Assembly: GCA_017546505.1 (NCBI GenBank) | Contig: JAFYWV010000089.1 | Location: 1-56,958 of the forward strand | Reading direction: 5' to 3' | Origin: Bacteroidaceae bacterium | GTDB taxonomy: Bacteria; Bacteroidota; Bacteroidia; Bacteroidales; Bacteroidaceae | DNA length: 56,958 bases | Shown: positions 1 to 6,917 of the stretch, piece by piece | Numbering within the stretch: position 1 is the stretch's first letter | How the letters are laid out: the number at the start of each line of letters is the position of its first letter | Made by a program: the position numbers and the translations under genes | The notes under the pieces: generated by a model | The model's database searches: none | Told to the model about the DNA's origin: nothing | Seen by the model: only the letters and a program-made list of their open reading frames with translations

Positions 1-27
1 CTGCTTTCTGCTTTCTGCTTTCTGCAG
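1..27. repeat. Heptanucleotide tandem repeat (CTGCTTT)n in the 3' part of birA
   Basis: Three perfect copies of CTGCTTT are followed by a partial copy (CTGC). The array starts at the first base of the window, so its true copy number is unknown. A 7-base unit is not a multiple of three, so gain or loss of one copy would shift the birA frame. Confidence 0.75.
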
Positions 28-504
28 CATCTTCATTGAAACAGGTATTCTGTCCATTGGCGGGAATGTGTCTTGGTTGACGTTGATGCCAATGCCTATT
101 ATCGCTTGCTCTACAAATGCACCCGAGTAATCGAGTTCCAGAAGTATTCCTGCCAGTTTGCGTTTGCCTGCATAGATGTCGTTGGGCCATTTTAGTTGCA
201 CTTCAATACCGTAATATCCCATAACATCGTGTATGGTCAATGCAACAGCCTGTGACAAAACAAATTGCTTTGAAGCCTCCAACGTTTGCCCTGGGCGCAC
301 AAGGATGGAGAGTAGCAGGTTTTTGCCGGGCTGGGAGTGCCAGGTGTTTCCTCTTTGCCCTCGTCCGGATGTCTGATGCCCGGCTGTGACAACGGCAAAA
401 TCGTTGTTGCCACGCTCTCTCCACAACGACTCGGCCTCGTCTCGCGCATAGCGGTTGGTGGAGTCTGTTGAGTCGAGTCTTTTTATGTATATGCTATCGG
501 CCAT
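1..504 (-). CDS. birA: Biotin--[acetyl-CoA-carboxylase] ligase, partial (C-terminus beyond window)
   Basis: This enzyme activates biotin with ATP and attaches it to the carrier lysine of biotin-dependent carboxylases in the cytoplasm. The visible 168 residues include the biotin/ATP-loop GRGQRG (residues 59-64), KWPND in the core and GIGINVNQ further on. It starts directly with the catalytic domain, so it is the short form without a DNA-binding repressor domain. The ATG at 504 overlaps the end of the upstream mmcQ-like gene by 11 bases, which implies translational coupling in a yraN-mmcQ-birA operon. Oddity: at the window edge the reading frame enters a 7-base tandem repeat where homologues normally continue into the C-terminal domain. 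Whether the gene is intact cannot be judged here. Confidence 0.9.
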   Translation of the reverse strand, partial: MADSIYIKRLDSTDSTNRYARDEAESLWRERGNNDFAVVTAGHQTSGRGQRGNTWHSQPGKNLLLSILVRPGQTLEASKQFVLSQAVALTIHDVMGYYGIEVQLKWPNDIYAGKRKLAGILLELDYSGAFVEQAIIGIGINVNQDTFPPMDRIPVSMKMLQKAESRKQ

Positions 505-841
505 ATTTTATGCGTGTCTTTTTGGGAAGTTTCTTCAGTACCTCGTCGTATGAGTGGTCTACAAGCGAATAGAACAACCCGTCGTCCAATGCGGCAATGT
601 CAAGCTGGTTCCAGTACTTCTTGTTCATATGCCAGGCCGGTGTAATCTGCGGATAGCGGTCGCGCAGTTCCACGGCGTAGTCGGCGTCACACTTCACACA
701 GAACCACTTTGTGTTTTCAAGGTCTGTGATTGCAAAAATCCTGTTCTCGACCCTGAATGCCAATGTGGTTTCGTCAAAAGGAAAGTCCTCGATGGCATTC
801 TGTTTGCTCAGGCAATATATGCGTGCGTCTTCAATGTTCAT
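494..841 (-). CDS. MmcQ/YjbR family protein
   Basis: A 115-residue cytoplasmic protein of the MmcQ/YjbR family (CyaY-like fold). The features are the N-terminal MNIEDARIYCLSK helix, a central strand region ending in KWFCVKCD, the family-typical ITPAWHMNKKYWNQL segment (about residues 66-80) and the C-terminal SYDEVLKKLPKK. The family is proposed to bind DNA or protein, but its biochemical role is unsettled. It lies 9 bases after yraN and overlaps birA by 11 bases, so it is the middle gene of a three-gene operon. Length is normal for the family. Confidence 0.85.
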   Translation of the reverse strand: MNIEDARIYCLSKQNAIEDFPFDETTLAFRVENRIFAITDLENTKWFCVKCDADYAVELRDRYPQITPAWHMNKKYWNQLDIAALDDGLFYSLVDHSYDEVLKKLPKKTRIKYGR

Positions 842-850
842 AGGTGTTGC

Positions 851-1213
851 TTACCATTCGGGGTAGAATGCATCTTCAATATGTTCTATTTTATACGGTT
901 CTCCTTCGCCGGTTACGGTGATGATGTCGAAGCGGAACTTGAGGTCTATGCTGTATTTGTTGATATATGCCTGTGCCGCAGATATCAGCAACTTTATCTT
1001 CTTGTTGTCGACAGCATCGTAGGCATTCCCGAACTCCTCGCTTGTGCGGCTTTTGACCTCGACAAAGACAAGCGTGTCGCGTTGCTGCGCTATGATGTCA
1101 ATCTCCTTGTGTCCGCAGCGCCAGTTATGGTGGTGAATGGCATATCCTTTGTCCAGTAGGTATCTCGATGCAAGCATCTCGCCCTTGTTGCCAAGCAGAT
1201 TGTGTTGTGCCAT
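851..1213 (-). CDS. yraN: YraN/UPF0102 family endonuclease-like protein
   Basis: A 120-residue protein with a PD-(D/E)XK-like nuclease fold of the UPF0102 family. The visible core is GNKGEMLASRYLLDKGY, followed by HKEIDIIAQQ and LVFVEVKSR, which carry the D, E and K of the active site. The family resembles Holliday-junction resolvases, but its cellular substrate is unknown. It is the first gene of the operon that continues into the MmcQ-like gene and birA. A minus-strand promoter lies just upstream. Confidence 0.88.
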   Translation of the reverse strand: MAQHNLLGNKGEMLASRYLLDKGYAIHHHNWRCGHKEIDIIAQQRDTLVFVEVKSRTSEEFGNAYDAVDNKKIKLLISAAQAYINKYSIDLKFRFDIITVTGEGEPYKIEHIEDAFYPEW

Positions 1214-1250
1214 ATTGGGTATGTGAATGTCTTTTTTAACAAATTCTTAG

Positions 1251-1321
1251 CGAAGATACTATTTACAAAGCTCAAAAGCAAATGAAAAACTTGCATTTGC
1301 TGCAAAGATGGAGTATTTTTG
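1251..1321. promoter_or_regulatory. Divergent promoters for the yraN operon and the RHH-tadA pair
   Basis: On the minus strand, CGAAGATA (1251-1258) is a -7 TATCTTCG box, with CAAA (1279-1282, i.e. TTTG) exactly 20 bases upstream. On the plus strand, TATTTTTG (1314-1321) is a -7 box with TTG at 1291-1293, also 20 bases away. Both match the Bacteroidetes consensus. Confidence 0.6.
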
Positions 1322-1349
1322 CGCAGAGAAAGAAGCCATTTTATATACA

Positions 1350-1589
1350 ATGAGCACAAAGAAAGCGAAAAGTCCCAAAGCCACCACTGCACGCACGCAA
1401 CCAGTGCGTCATTCGCGTATCGTGTGTCTTGTGAGTGACGAGGAGATGAAAATCATTGACGATTACCTGAAAAAGTACCGCATCAATAACAAGAGCAATT
1501 GGATGCGCGAGACTTTGTTGTCGTTCATATACAAGAATTTGGATGAAGATTATCCCACGCTTTTTGGGGAGCACGATATGCGCCGATAG
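1350..1589 (+). CDS. Small basic protein, probable ribbon-helix-helix DNA-binding protein
   Basis: A 79-residue protein with a lysine/threonine-rich N-terminus followed by SRIVCLVSDEEMKIIDDYLKKY and NKSNWMRETLLSFIYKNL, a beta-strand plus two-helix pattern typical of MetJ/Arc-type ribbon-helix-helix proteins. The ATG at 1350 is preferred over an in-frame ATG at 1308, because 1308 lies upstream of the predicted promoter's -7 box. It ends 3 bases before tadA, so the two are cotranscribed. DNA binding is inferred from fold pattern only, and no target is known. A role as autoregulator or as an orphan relative of plasmid accessory proteins are both possible. Confidence 0.7.
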   Translation: MSTKKAKSPKATTARTQPVRHSRIVCLVSDEEMKIIDDYLKKYRINNKSNWMRETLLSFIYKNLDEDYPTLFGEHDMRR

Positions 1590-1592
1590 AGG

Positions 1593-2027
1593 ATGATGAC
1601 AGATGTTGACTATATGAAGATGGCGCTTGTTGAGGCGCAGAGGGCATTTGATGAGGATGAAGTGCCCATTGGGGCTGTGATAGTGTGCAAGGGACATATA
1701 ATTGCCCGCGCACACAATCTCACCGAGATGCTCAATGATGTAACTGCCCACGCCGAGATGCAGGCTATAACTGCTGCGGCATCGAACATCGGTGGAAAAT
1801 ACCTGAACGACTGTACGCTCTATGTCACCGTTGAGCCTTGTCCTATGTGTGCCGGTGCAATTGCCTGGGCGCAGATGGGTAGGGTGGTATATGGTGCCGA
1901 GGATGAGAAACGAGGCTATCATCGCTATGCCCCCGATGTAATGCATCCGAAGACCGAGGTGGTGAGCGGAGTCTGCGCCGATGAGGCTACGGCACTGATG
2001 AAGAAGTTCTTTGCAAGCAAGAGATAA
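1593..2027 (+). CDS. tadA: tRNA-specific adenosine deaminase
   Basis: Deaminates adenosine 34 of the tRNA-Arg(ACG) anticodon to inosine. The 144-residue protein has the cytidine-deaminase fold with the zinc ligands and proton shuttle in HAE (residues 53-55) and PCPMC (82-86). The C-terminal region carries HRYAPDVMHPK, as in bacterial TadA proteins rather than guanine deaminases. ATG codons at 1593 and 1596 are both possible starts. It follows the ribbon-helix-helix gene by 3 bases and is closed by a strong hairpin shared with the convergent gene. A broader nucleoside deaminase role is less likely. Confidence 0.88.
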   Translation: MMTDVDYMKMALVEAQRAFDEDEVPIGAVIVCKGHIIARAHNLTEMLNDVTAHAEMQAITAAASNIGGKYLNDCTLYVTVEPCPMCAGAIAWAQMGRVVYGAEDEKRGYHRYAPDVMHPKTEVVSGVCADEATALMKKFFASKR

Positions 2028-2031
2028 ATAC

Positions 2032-2076
2032 AAAAAAGCGAGGTGCTGAAAACAACTTTCAGCACCTCGCTTTTTT
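2032..2076. terminator. Bidirectional intrinsic terminator between tadA and the Cthe_2159-type gene
   Basis: A perfect 20-base inverted repeat (2032-2051 with 2057-2076) with a 5-base loop. The stem ends in A6 on the left and T6 on the right, so it works as a terminator on either strand. Confidence 0.9.
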
Positions 2077-2092
2077 GTATGTTAAGTTTTTT

Positions 2093-3751
2093 TTATTCGT
2101 AATCCTGTGTCAACAGCCAGCCACCGGTCTGTGTAGCATCGGTGTCGAGTGCCGTGTCGCTTGTGCTGTGTACATTGACTGTTCCACCATTTATTTCTAT
2201 TGACATCTGTACCGACATTGCGTGGTTATAGGCCTTTGCAATGAGTGTGCCACCGTTGACGATGATGCCGTCTGCTGTGATTGCGCGTGTCTTTTTGTCA
2301 TTAGCAATGTCGGTGTAATTCTCGGCTGTTGCAAGCAAGGTGACCTTGCCGCTGTTGATGACTACGTCATAGTCGCAGTTGATGGCTTTTGCACCCTTGC
2401 CGTTGCATTCTATGCCAACAGTGGCATCTGTTATGGTTAGTGTACCGTAGCTCTTTATGCCGCCGGCCGATGATTCATCGGCAGAGACTGTTCCGTTGGC
2501 GATGCCGGTGAGCTTGCCGCCACTGATGGTAGTTGTGCCATCGCTGTTGATGATTTTTGAACCGTTGCCGTTGACAGTGGCCTGTATGATGCCGCCATTT
2601 TGAGTGTAATTGCCGGTAGTCTGTATTGCCGAGCTCTTTTCACCGGTTGTGGTAATGTTTATGTAACCGCCATTGATGTAGGCATCGGGGATTACGGCTG
2701 GGTCGGTCTCTTCGTACACAACTTTGATGCCTTCGCCACCTGATGTGATGTCGAGCTTGCCGGCCTCTATGGTCAATGTACCCTCGGTGCACTCAATGCC
2801 ATTGCTTGTGGCATTGATTGTTATATTGGGTGAGCAGGCCTCGGCTCTACCGATTACGAATTTGTCCTTTGTGCGGAAACCATCCTTTGCTGCAGAGAGG
2901 ATGTTGATGTTGCCACCTCGCACTCTTATGTAGTCGTCGCTGCAAATTGCGTGGCCTCCAAGGCTGGTTACGTTGAGGGTGCCGGCACCGTTGATAATCA
3001 ACTGTCCCTCGCTGAAGATTGTTCCTTTCTGGTCCTCTTCTTCACCGTTGCTGCCAACAACCGGCGCATTGTATGTCGCACCGTCGCATAGGGTGTTGTT
3101 GGAGTTTGTCAAGAGTGTGAAATATACTGTTTTTCCACTCTGTATGTTTATTGCGGGGCCTGTGGGGTTTGTCAGGCTAAGCCCTAGCATCATAATCTGA
3201 AATTTCTTGTCGCTGTAAATCTTCAACGAGCCGTTGCTACAGGTTCCTTTTACTCTGTAGCCGATTTTGCTGAGTGTTGAGTTGATGACAATGTGTCCGC
3301 CATTGATGGTGGCTGTGATGCCACTGGGCAAGGCGGTTGTCTTTACGCCTGTCTCGCTGAATGTGATTGTTATGATGCGCGAGGTTGAGTAGTTCTCTAC
3401 AAAATCGCCATACTCGTCGTCAAGTTCATCGGTGGGGATAGCCTGGGTTATTTCGTTGAAATTCTCCTTGTCTGTGGCATCAAAAGCAACGGTCGGGTTA
3501 AGGTCGTATGTCAACTCTGTTCCGTTGTTCGAAACAGGAGCTATGTTTGTTATCCCGGTTGTTGAGAATTGGCTTGCTATGCCATTGCCCAATTCAATGC
3601 GGATGAGTTGCTGTTCCTCGTTGAAGGTTATGTCGCCGGTTGTCTTGGTGTCAATCTCTTGGTATGTGCCGTTACTGTTGTTTACGTACAATACCTGTGC
3701 CTGTGCAAAAGATGCTGCAAGCACCCCGAAAAGAAATAGTGCCTTTTTCAT
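2093..3751 (-). CDS. Secreted right-handed beta-helix protein, Cthe_2159-type carbohydrate-binding domain
   Basis: A 552-residue exported protein with a signal peptide ending at AQA (about residue 19). Residues 20-75 form a short beta module (QEIDTKTTGDITFN...). From about residue 120 it consists of repeated INGG and IxSxGxL turns, such as LIINGAGTLNV and VVINSGKVTL, as in the Cthe_2159 family of beta-helix proteins that bind cellulose or acidic pectin. It is the last gene of the five-gene unit, and its ATG overlaps the preceding gene by 4 bases (ATGA). It has no C-terminal sorting tail of its own. Polysaccharide binding is inferred from the family, and the ligand is unknown. A polyphosphate or host-glycan ligand cannot be excluded. 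Confidence 0.8.
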   Translation of the reverse strand: MKKALFLFGVLAASFAQAQVLYVNNSNGTYQEIDTKTTGDITFNEEQQLIRIELGNGIASQFSTTGITNIAPVSNNGTELTYDLNPTVAFDATDKENFNEITQAIPTDELDDEYGDFVENYSTSRIITITFSETGVKTTALPSGITATINGGHIVINSTLSKIGYRVKGTCSNGSLKIYSDKKFQIMMLGLSLTNPTGPAINIQSGKTVYFTLLTNSNNTLCDGATYNAPVVGSNGEEEDQKGTIFSEGQLIINGAGTLNVTSLGGHAICSDDYIRVRGGNINILSAAKDGFRTKDKFVIGRAEACSPNITINATSNGIECTEGTLTIEAGKLDITSGGEGIKVVYEETDPAVIPDAYINGGYINITTTGEKSSAIQTTGNYTQNGGIIQATVNGNGSKIINSDGTTTISGGKLTGIANGTVSADESSAGGIKSYGTLTITDATVGIECNGKGAKAINCDYDVVINSGKVTLLATAENYTDIANDKKTRAITADGIIVNGGTLIAKAYNHAMSVQMSIEINGGTVNVHSTSDTALDTDATQTGGWLLTQDYE

Positions 3752-4206
3752 CTTTTTATGATTTTTGTGGTTCTTTCATTAGCTTTTACAATGTATATTC
3801 CTTTGGGAAGGTTTGCGATGCTTATTGCACTGCCTTGTGCGTTGATGCGCTTGGTGAGCAGTGATGCGCCAGTAAGGCTGTATATGCTGACTGCTGAACC
3901 TGCATCTGCATTTATGGCAATCTCATCGGCCGACAGATATTCTACCAGATTGTCGTCTTGTTGCTGGATGTCGGCAATTGATGACAAGTCGCTGAAATAG
4001 ATGCGGTTGATGTTGCCCATAGTGGTGCTGTTCTTTGTTCCATCGTTCTGCTCTATGTTCACGGTGATGCCGTCAAATGTTATCTGTTTAAGATTGTCAA
4101 GTGTGACAATCTCATTGTCAACCCCGGTCTTTTCCACCACAAGATGCTGTGCTGCAGCTGTGGTTGCAAGGGTGATTAATGATACAATGAGTAATATCTT
4201 TTTCAT
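3748..4206 (-). CDS. Small secreted protein with type A T9SS-like C-terminal sorting domain
   Basis: A 152-residue protein with a signal peptide (cleavage after AAAQ, about residue 20), a short beta module around KQITFDG and INRIYF (residues 35-75), and a C-terminal domain (about 92-152). The C-terminal domain has the pattern SVSIYSLTGASL, ISIANLPKGIYIVK and a final TTKIIKR, matching the Por-secretion-tail type A signal of the type IX system. Almost nothing is left as cargo besides the N-terminal module. That module resembles the N-terminus of the next gene's product, suggesting a shared assembly or docking element. It lies 12 bases after the DUF2490 gene and overlaps the beta-helix gene by 4 bases. 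Function is unknown. Confidence 0.75.
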   Translation of the reverse strand: MKKILLIVSLITLATTAAAQHLVVEKTGVDNEIVTLDNLKQITFDGITVNIEQNDGTKNSTTMGNINRIYFSDLSSIADIQQQDDNLVEYLSADEIAINADAGSAVSIYSLTGASLLTKRINAQGSAISIANLPKGIYIVKANERTTKIIKR

Positions 4207-4218
4207 AATATGAGTTTA

Positions 4219-5085
4219 TTAAAGGTCAATAGAGTACTCTAATCCAATTGCGTGTCCACCGGGCTCATCATCGTCATTGACGCTTTGATAGAGGTAGAAT
4301 AAAGAAATTGAGTTCTTCTTGTTTATCTTGTAGCTTCCGCCTATGCGGTATCGTAATTTGTCATATCCTTTCCACTCGTCGAGACGGGTATATAGTTCCA
4401 CCGATGCAAATGGGTTGATTTTGCAGTTTGGAATGTCGTATTTGACGTTGAGACGTGAACGAAGGGTCAAGTTGTGTTTTGCTTTTTTTGTTTCGGCATT
4501 CTTCTCGACCTCAAGAACAGGTGGTAGGTCGTTGCCTTCGTCGTCTATCTGCTCATACCAGCGGTATTTTGTTTCGTCTGTTGTGGCAGAGCCGGTATGT
4601 GTGTATTGCAGTCGTTCGCGCAGGCCAATCTCAAAGCGTCCGATCTTGTATTCTCCGCTGATGGTTGCATATACTCGATTGCGTATTACCCAATAGTCGT
4701 GGTCGACGTTTTTATCATAAAGAAGTACGGTTTCTCCATTTTCGTCAAGAATCTCCTTTGTGTCTTTGATGCTTGTCTCCTCGGGCTTATGGGTGTACAT
4801 AAAACTATAACCGACATTTGCCTTCAGCCATTTGAGTATCTTGTATTCAACCTTTGCGCCGATGGTGGCACGCTCTATGTTCTTTACAAAATCGTATGTG
4901 CGCAACTCGGCATCTGCAACGACCTTGAACTCTTTGTTTATTTTTTTGGACGCTTCAAATGTTGCCCAAATTCCAAATTCGTCATTGTTGCCCTGTGCAT
5001 TGGCATTGCAGGATGGAGCGAGCAAAAACATTGCTAAGAGCAATGTGAGTATGCCTCTGAAATTATTCTTTAAGTTTGTATTCAT
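4219..5085 (-). CDS. DUF2490 family outer-membrane beta-barrel protein
   Basis: A 288-residue protein with a signal peptide (to about residue 31, ANAQ) followed by alternating amphipathic strands, for example FKVVADAELRTYDF, FEIGLRERLQYTH and the terminal AIGLEYSIDL. The strand pattern and aromatic-poor terminal Leu fit a small outer-membrane barrel of the DUF2490 family, whose function is not known. Its start lies 23 bases inside the DUF4956 gene, so the two are translationally coupled. It probably forms the outer-membrane part of the five-gene unit; this is inference from topology and position. Confidence 0.78.
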   Translation of the reverse strand: MNTNLKNNFRGILTLLLAMFLLAPSCNANAQGNNDEFGIWATFEASKKINKEFKVVADAELRTYDFVKNIERATIGAKVEYKILKWLKANVGYSFMYTHKPEETSIKDTKEILDENGETVLLYDKNVDHDYWVIRNRVYATISGEYKIGRFEIGLRERLQYTHTGSATTDETKYRWYEQIDDEGNDLPPVLEVEKNAETKKAKHNLTLRSRLNVKYDIPNCKINPFASVELYTRLDEWKGYDKLRYRIGGSYKINKKNSISLFYLYQSVNDDDEPGGHAIGLEYSIDL

Positions 5086-5935
5086 CTGTAGGGGTTTTAA
5101 GTATTGTGTCTACTGAATTGTTTGCCTCGTTGCTTTTGTAATACATCTTTACTATTGCGGCGTCCTTGAGGAAGTCGATTGCACCGACTTCGACCTTGAC
5201 GACTTTCAGCCCTGTGCGCTTTTCAAGGTCGGCAATCAGTTCCTCTCGCTTCTCGGGGGTGATGAGGCTGATGTTGTCATATTTTATGACTTTGTATGAG
5301 TAGTGGCTGATGAGCAGCCTGCTCTCGCAAATGATGATGGCTATGATGAACAGGATGTTTATGATGATTACCTCGCCAAGGCTAAGCTCACTGATTGTGA
5401 GTCCGTTGATGGCGCTCAGTGCAATGATGATGAACAGGTATGTCATCTCGCGGATAGCTATCTGCTCGGTGCGGTAACGTATGATGCTGAACATAGCAAA
5501 GAGACCAAGTGCAATGCCGGCCTTCAGCTTTACATCGCCAAGCACGTATATGAGCATAAAGGTGCTGATGGCAATGAGTATGTAGGTGAAGAAGAACTCT
5601 CCACGTTTGCATTTGGGGTAGTAGAGCCAACGGACAATTATCATAATGGCCACCAGGTTAATCAGGAATGCCAACAGTAGTTTGTAGACGTGGTCTGTGT
5701 CTATGAATTTGTCGGTCTGGCGTTTTTGCTTCACCGACACGGACATCTTCTCGTGTTGGTTGAGCTCGTCGTCGTAGTCGATGAAGACATTGACAGCTTC
5801 GGCCTTTTTGATTTCAGAAGCTACGGTACTTACTGTCTCTAACGCATTTGTTTCTGTTGCACTTGTGTTCTCGACTTCCTGTGCTTGCACGTACATTGTC
5901 GAGAAAATTAAGAGTAGGGTAGTTAAAAGTTTCAT
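5063..5935 (-). CDS. DUF4956 polytopic inner-membrane protein with added signal peptide and periplasmic N-terminus
   Basis: A 290-residue membrane protein. Residues 84-205 hold about five membrane segments and the DUF4956 signature around IIRYRTEQIAIREM (151-164). A soluble C-terminal region (about 210-290) resembles a small alpha/beta regulatory domain. DUF4956 genes often sit beside VTC-domain genes, as here (10 bases from the VTC gene). Unusually, the protein begins with a cleavable-looking signal peptide (MKLLTTLLLI...VQAQ) and about 60 polar residues before the first membrane helix, where typical family members start near the helix. Its function is unknown; a channel or accessory subunit for the VTC enzyme is a reasonable guess. 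Confidence 0.82.
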   Translation of the reverse strand: MKLLTTLLLIFSTMYVQAQEVENTSATETNALETVSTVASEIKKAEAVNVFIDYDDELNQHEKMSVSVKQKRQTDKFIDTDHVYKLLLAFLINLVAIMIIVRWLYYPKCKRGEFFFTYILIAISTFMLIYVLGDVKLKAGIALGLFAMFSIIRYRTEQIAIREMTYLFIIIALSAINGLTISELSLGEVIIINILFIIAIIICESRLLISHYSYKVIKYDNISLITPEKREELIADLEKRTGLKVVKVEVGAIDFLKDAAIVKMYYKSNEANNSVDTILKTPTDEYKLKE

Positions 5936-5945
5936 TATTATAGCT

Positions 5946-6710
5946 TTATCGTTTGTTTTCCATTTTCTTTATCATTGTCAGGCGTTCCTTGAAGTTGTTA
6001 CGCTTGAGTTTGCTGTTTGTAAGTGCACTGCCAATGCAGTATTTGCTGAACCCGGAGCGTTTTATGCGTGTGTCGCGCAAAAGGTCAAGTGCGGGCGACG
6101 GGACATTGCCATCGCGTTTCAGTTCAATGATGGCGATATGTTGTAGCCGGTCGTGGTCATCGCTCTTCAGGTGATGGAAACGGAGGTTGAAGTCAATTGT
6201 CAGTCTCTCGGTCTTTTCATAGTTTACCAATGTGATGCGGTTGAACCAGTTCTCTATGACGGGGGAAATCTCGTCAATAGTGTACCACGCGTGCTTTGCC
6301 ATAAAGGGTACAATGCTCTCGTGCTCCTGTTCTACAGTGTCGTGCCCGCTGATAGAGATACGTTTTTTCTTTGTGCGGCCGTGGTTGTTCTTGTTCTTAA
6401 TTTCAAAGAATGTGTCGTCGCTGTCAAGGTACGTGCGAACGCGTATCTTCTCCCTCACTTGACGTCCGGCGTGGTGTATGCCGTACATCTGGTAGTCGGA
6501 TGTGTCAAAATAGGTTGTGTGATAACTTGCGATGCGCTTGTCGTTGATTTCCTGGATGTAATACTTGCCGCGGACAGCGGTGAGGAACGAATGCAATTGC
6601 TCAATGGTGGCCACAAATTTTGTGTCCGTTCTGTTCATTAGCTTTATTCCCGACATCTCTTCCAAAGTGATTGGTGGGAGCCGGAGCGTTTTTTCGGCTA
6701 TTTTTTTCAT
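5946..6710 (-). CDS. VTC-domain protein, predicted polyphosphate polymerase
   Basis: A 254-residue soluble protein of the VTC family (CYTH/triphosphate-tunnel fold). In yeast the VTC domain makes polyphosphate from ATP. Tunnel-type residues are kept: K31 in TDTKF, YFDT (67-70), the basic run R86/K88/R90/R92, E103 and K105 in FEIKNK, K114-R117, R177 in DFNLRF, E196-K198 in IIELK, and K223 in FSKYCIG. It has no membrane segment and no SPX domain, so it is the bacterial stand-alone form. It is the first gene of the five-gene unit and probably acts with the DUF4956 membrane protein. Another nucleotide-derived polymer is possible as product. Confidence 0.82.
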   Translation of the reverse strand: MKKIAEKTLRLPPITLEEMSGIKLMNRTDTKFVATIEQLHSFLTAVRGKYYIQEINDKRIASYHTTYFDTSDYQMYGIHHAGRQVREKIRVRTYLDSDDTFFEIKNKNNHGRTKKKRISISGHDTVEQEHESIVPFMAKHAWYTIDEISPVIENWFNRITLVNYEKTERLTIDFNLRFHHLKSDDHDRLQHIAIIELKRDGNVPSPALDLLRDTRIKRSGFSKYCIGSALTNSKLKRNNFKERLTMIKKMENKR

Positions 6711-6740
6711 TGTTTTGCTTGGATATAGTCCTCACTTTCG

Positions 6741-6748
6741 CAAAGATA
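6741..6748 (-). promoter_or_regulatory. -7 box of the VTC/DUF4956 operon
   Basis: CAAAGATA on the plus strand is TATCTTTG on the minus strand, a match to the Bacteroidetes -7 element, about 30 bases upstream of the VTC start. A -33 element at the right spacing is not clear. Confidence 0.5.
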
Positions 6749-6863
6749 GTTAAAATTATTAGACAAGCAATGCTTATATTGCTTTTTTATACTTGCGAGT
6801 GTATGAACCGGCTTGTTTAATGTATGAAACGTTTTGTCCGATGTGTTAAAAGATTGCTGTTTT

Positions 6864-6894
6864 TTTGTGGAGTTTGATAAAAATTGTATCTTCG
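6864..6894 (+). promoter_or_regulatory. Promoter of the HD-domain gene
   Basis: TTTG at 6864-6867 and TATCTTCG at 6887-6894 are separated by 19 bases, and the ATG at 6918 lies 23 bases after the -7 box. The promoter diverges from that of the VTC unit. Confidence 0.6.
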
Positions 6895-6917
6895 GTAAAT
6901 ATTTGAAACAATATTCT

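Noticed and set aside
554-1159. A 201-residue plus-strand open frame across the mmcQ-like and yraN genes
   Set aside because: It spans two clear minus-strand genes and has no family resemblance, so it is a shadow frame.
2400-3300. Repeated GGC/GTTGATG-like patterns that might look like a CRISPR or tandem DNA repeat
   Set aside because: The repetition is at protein level (INGG turns of a beta-helix); there is no constant repeat with regular unique spacers.
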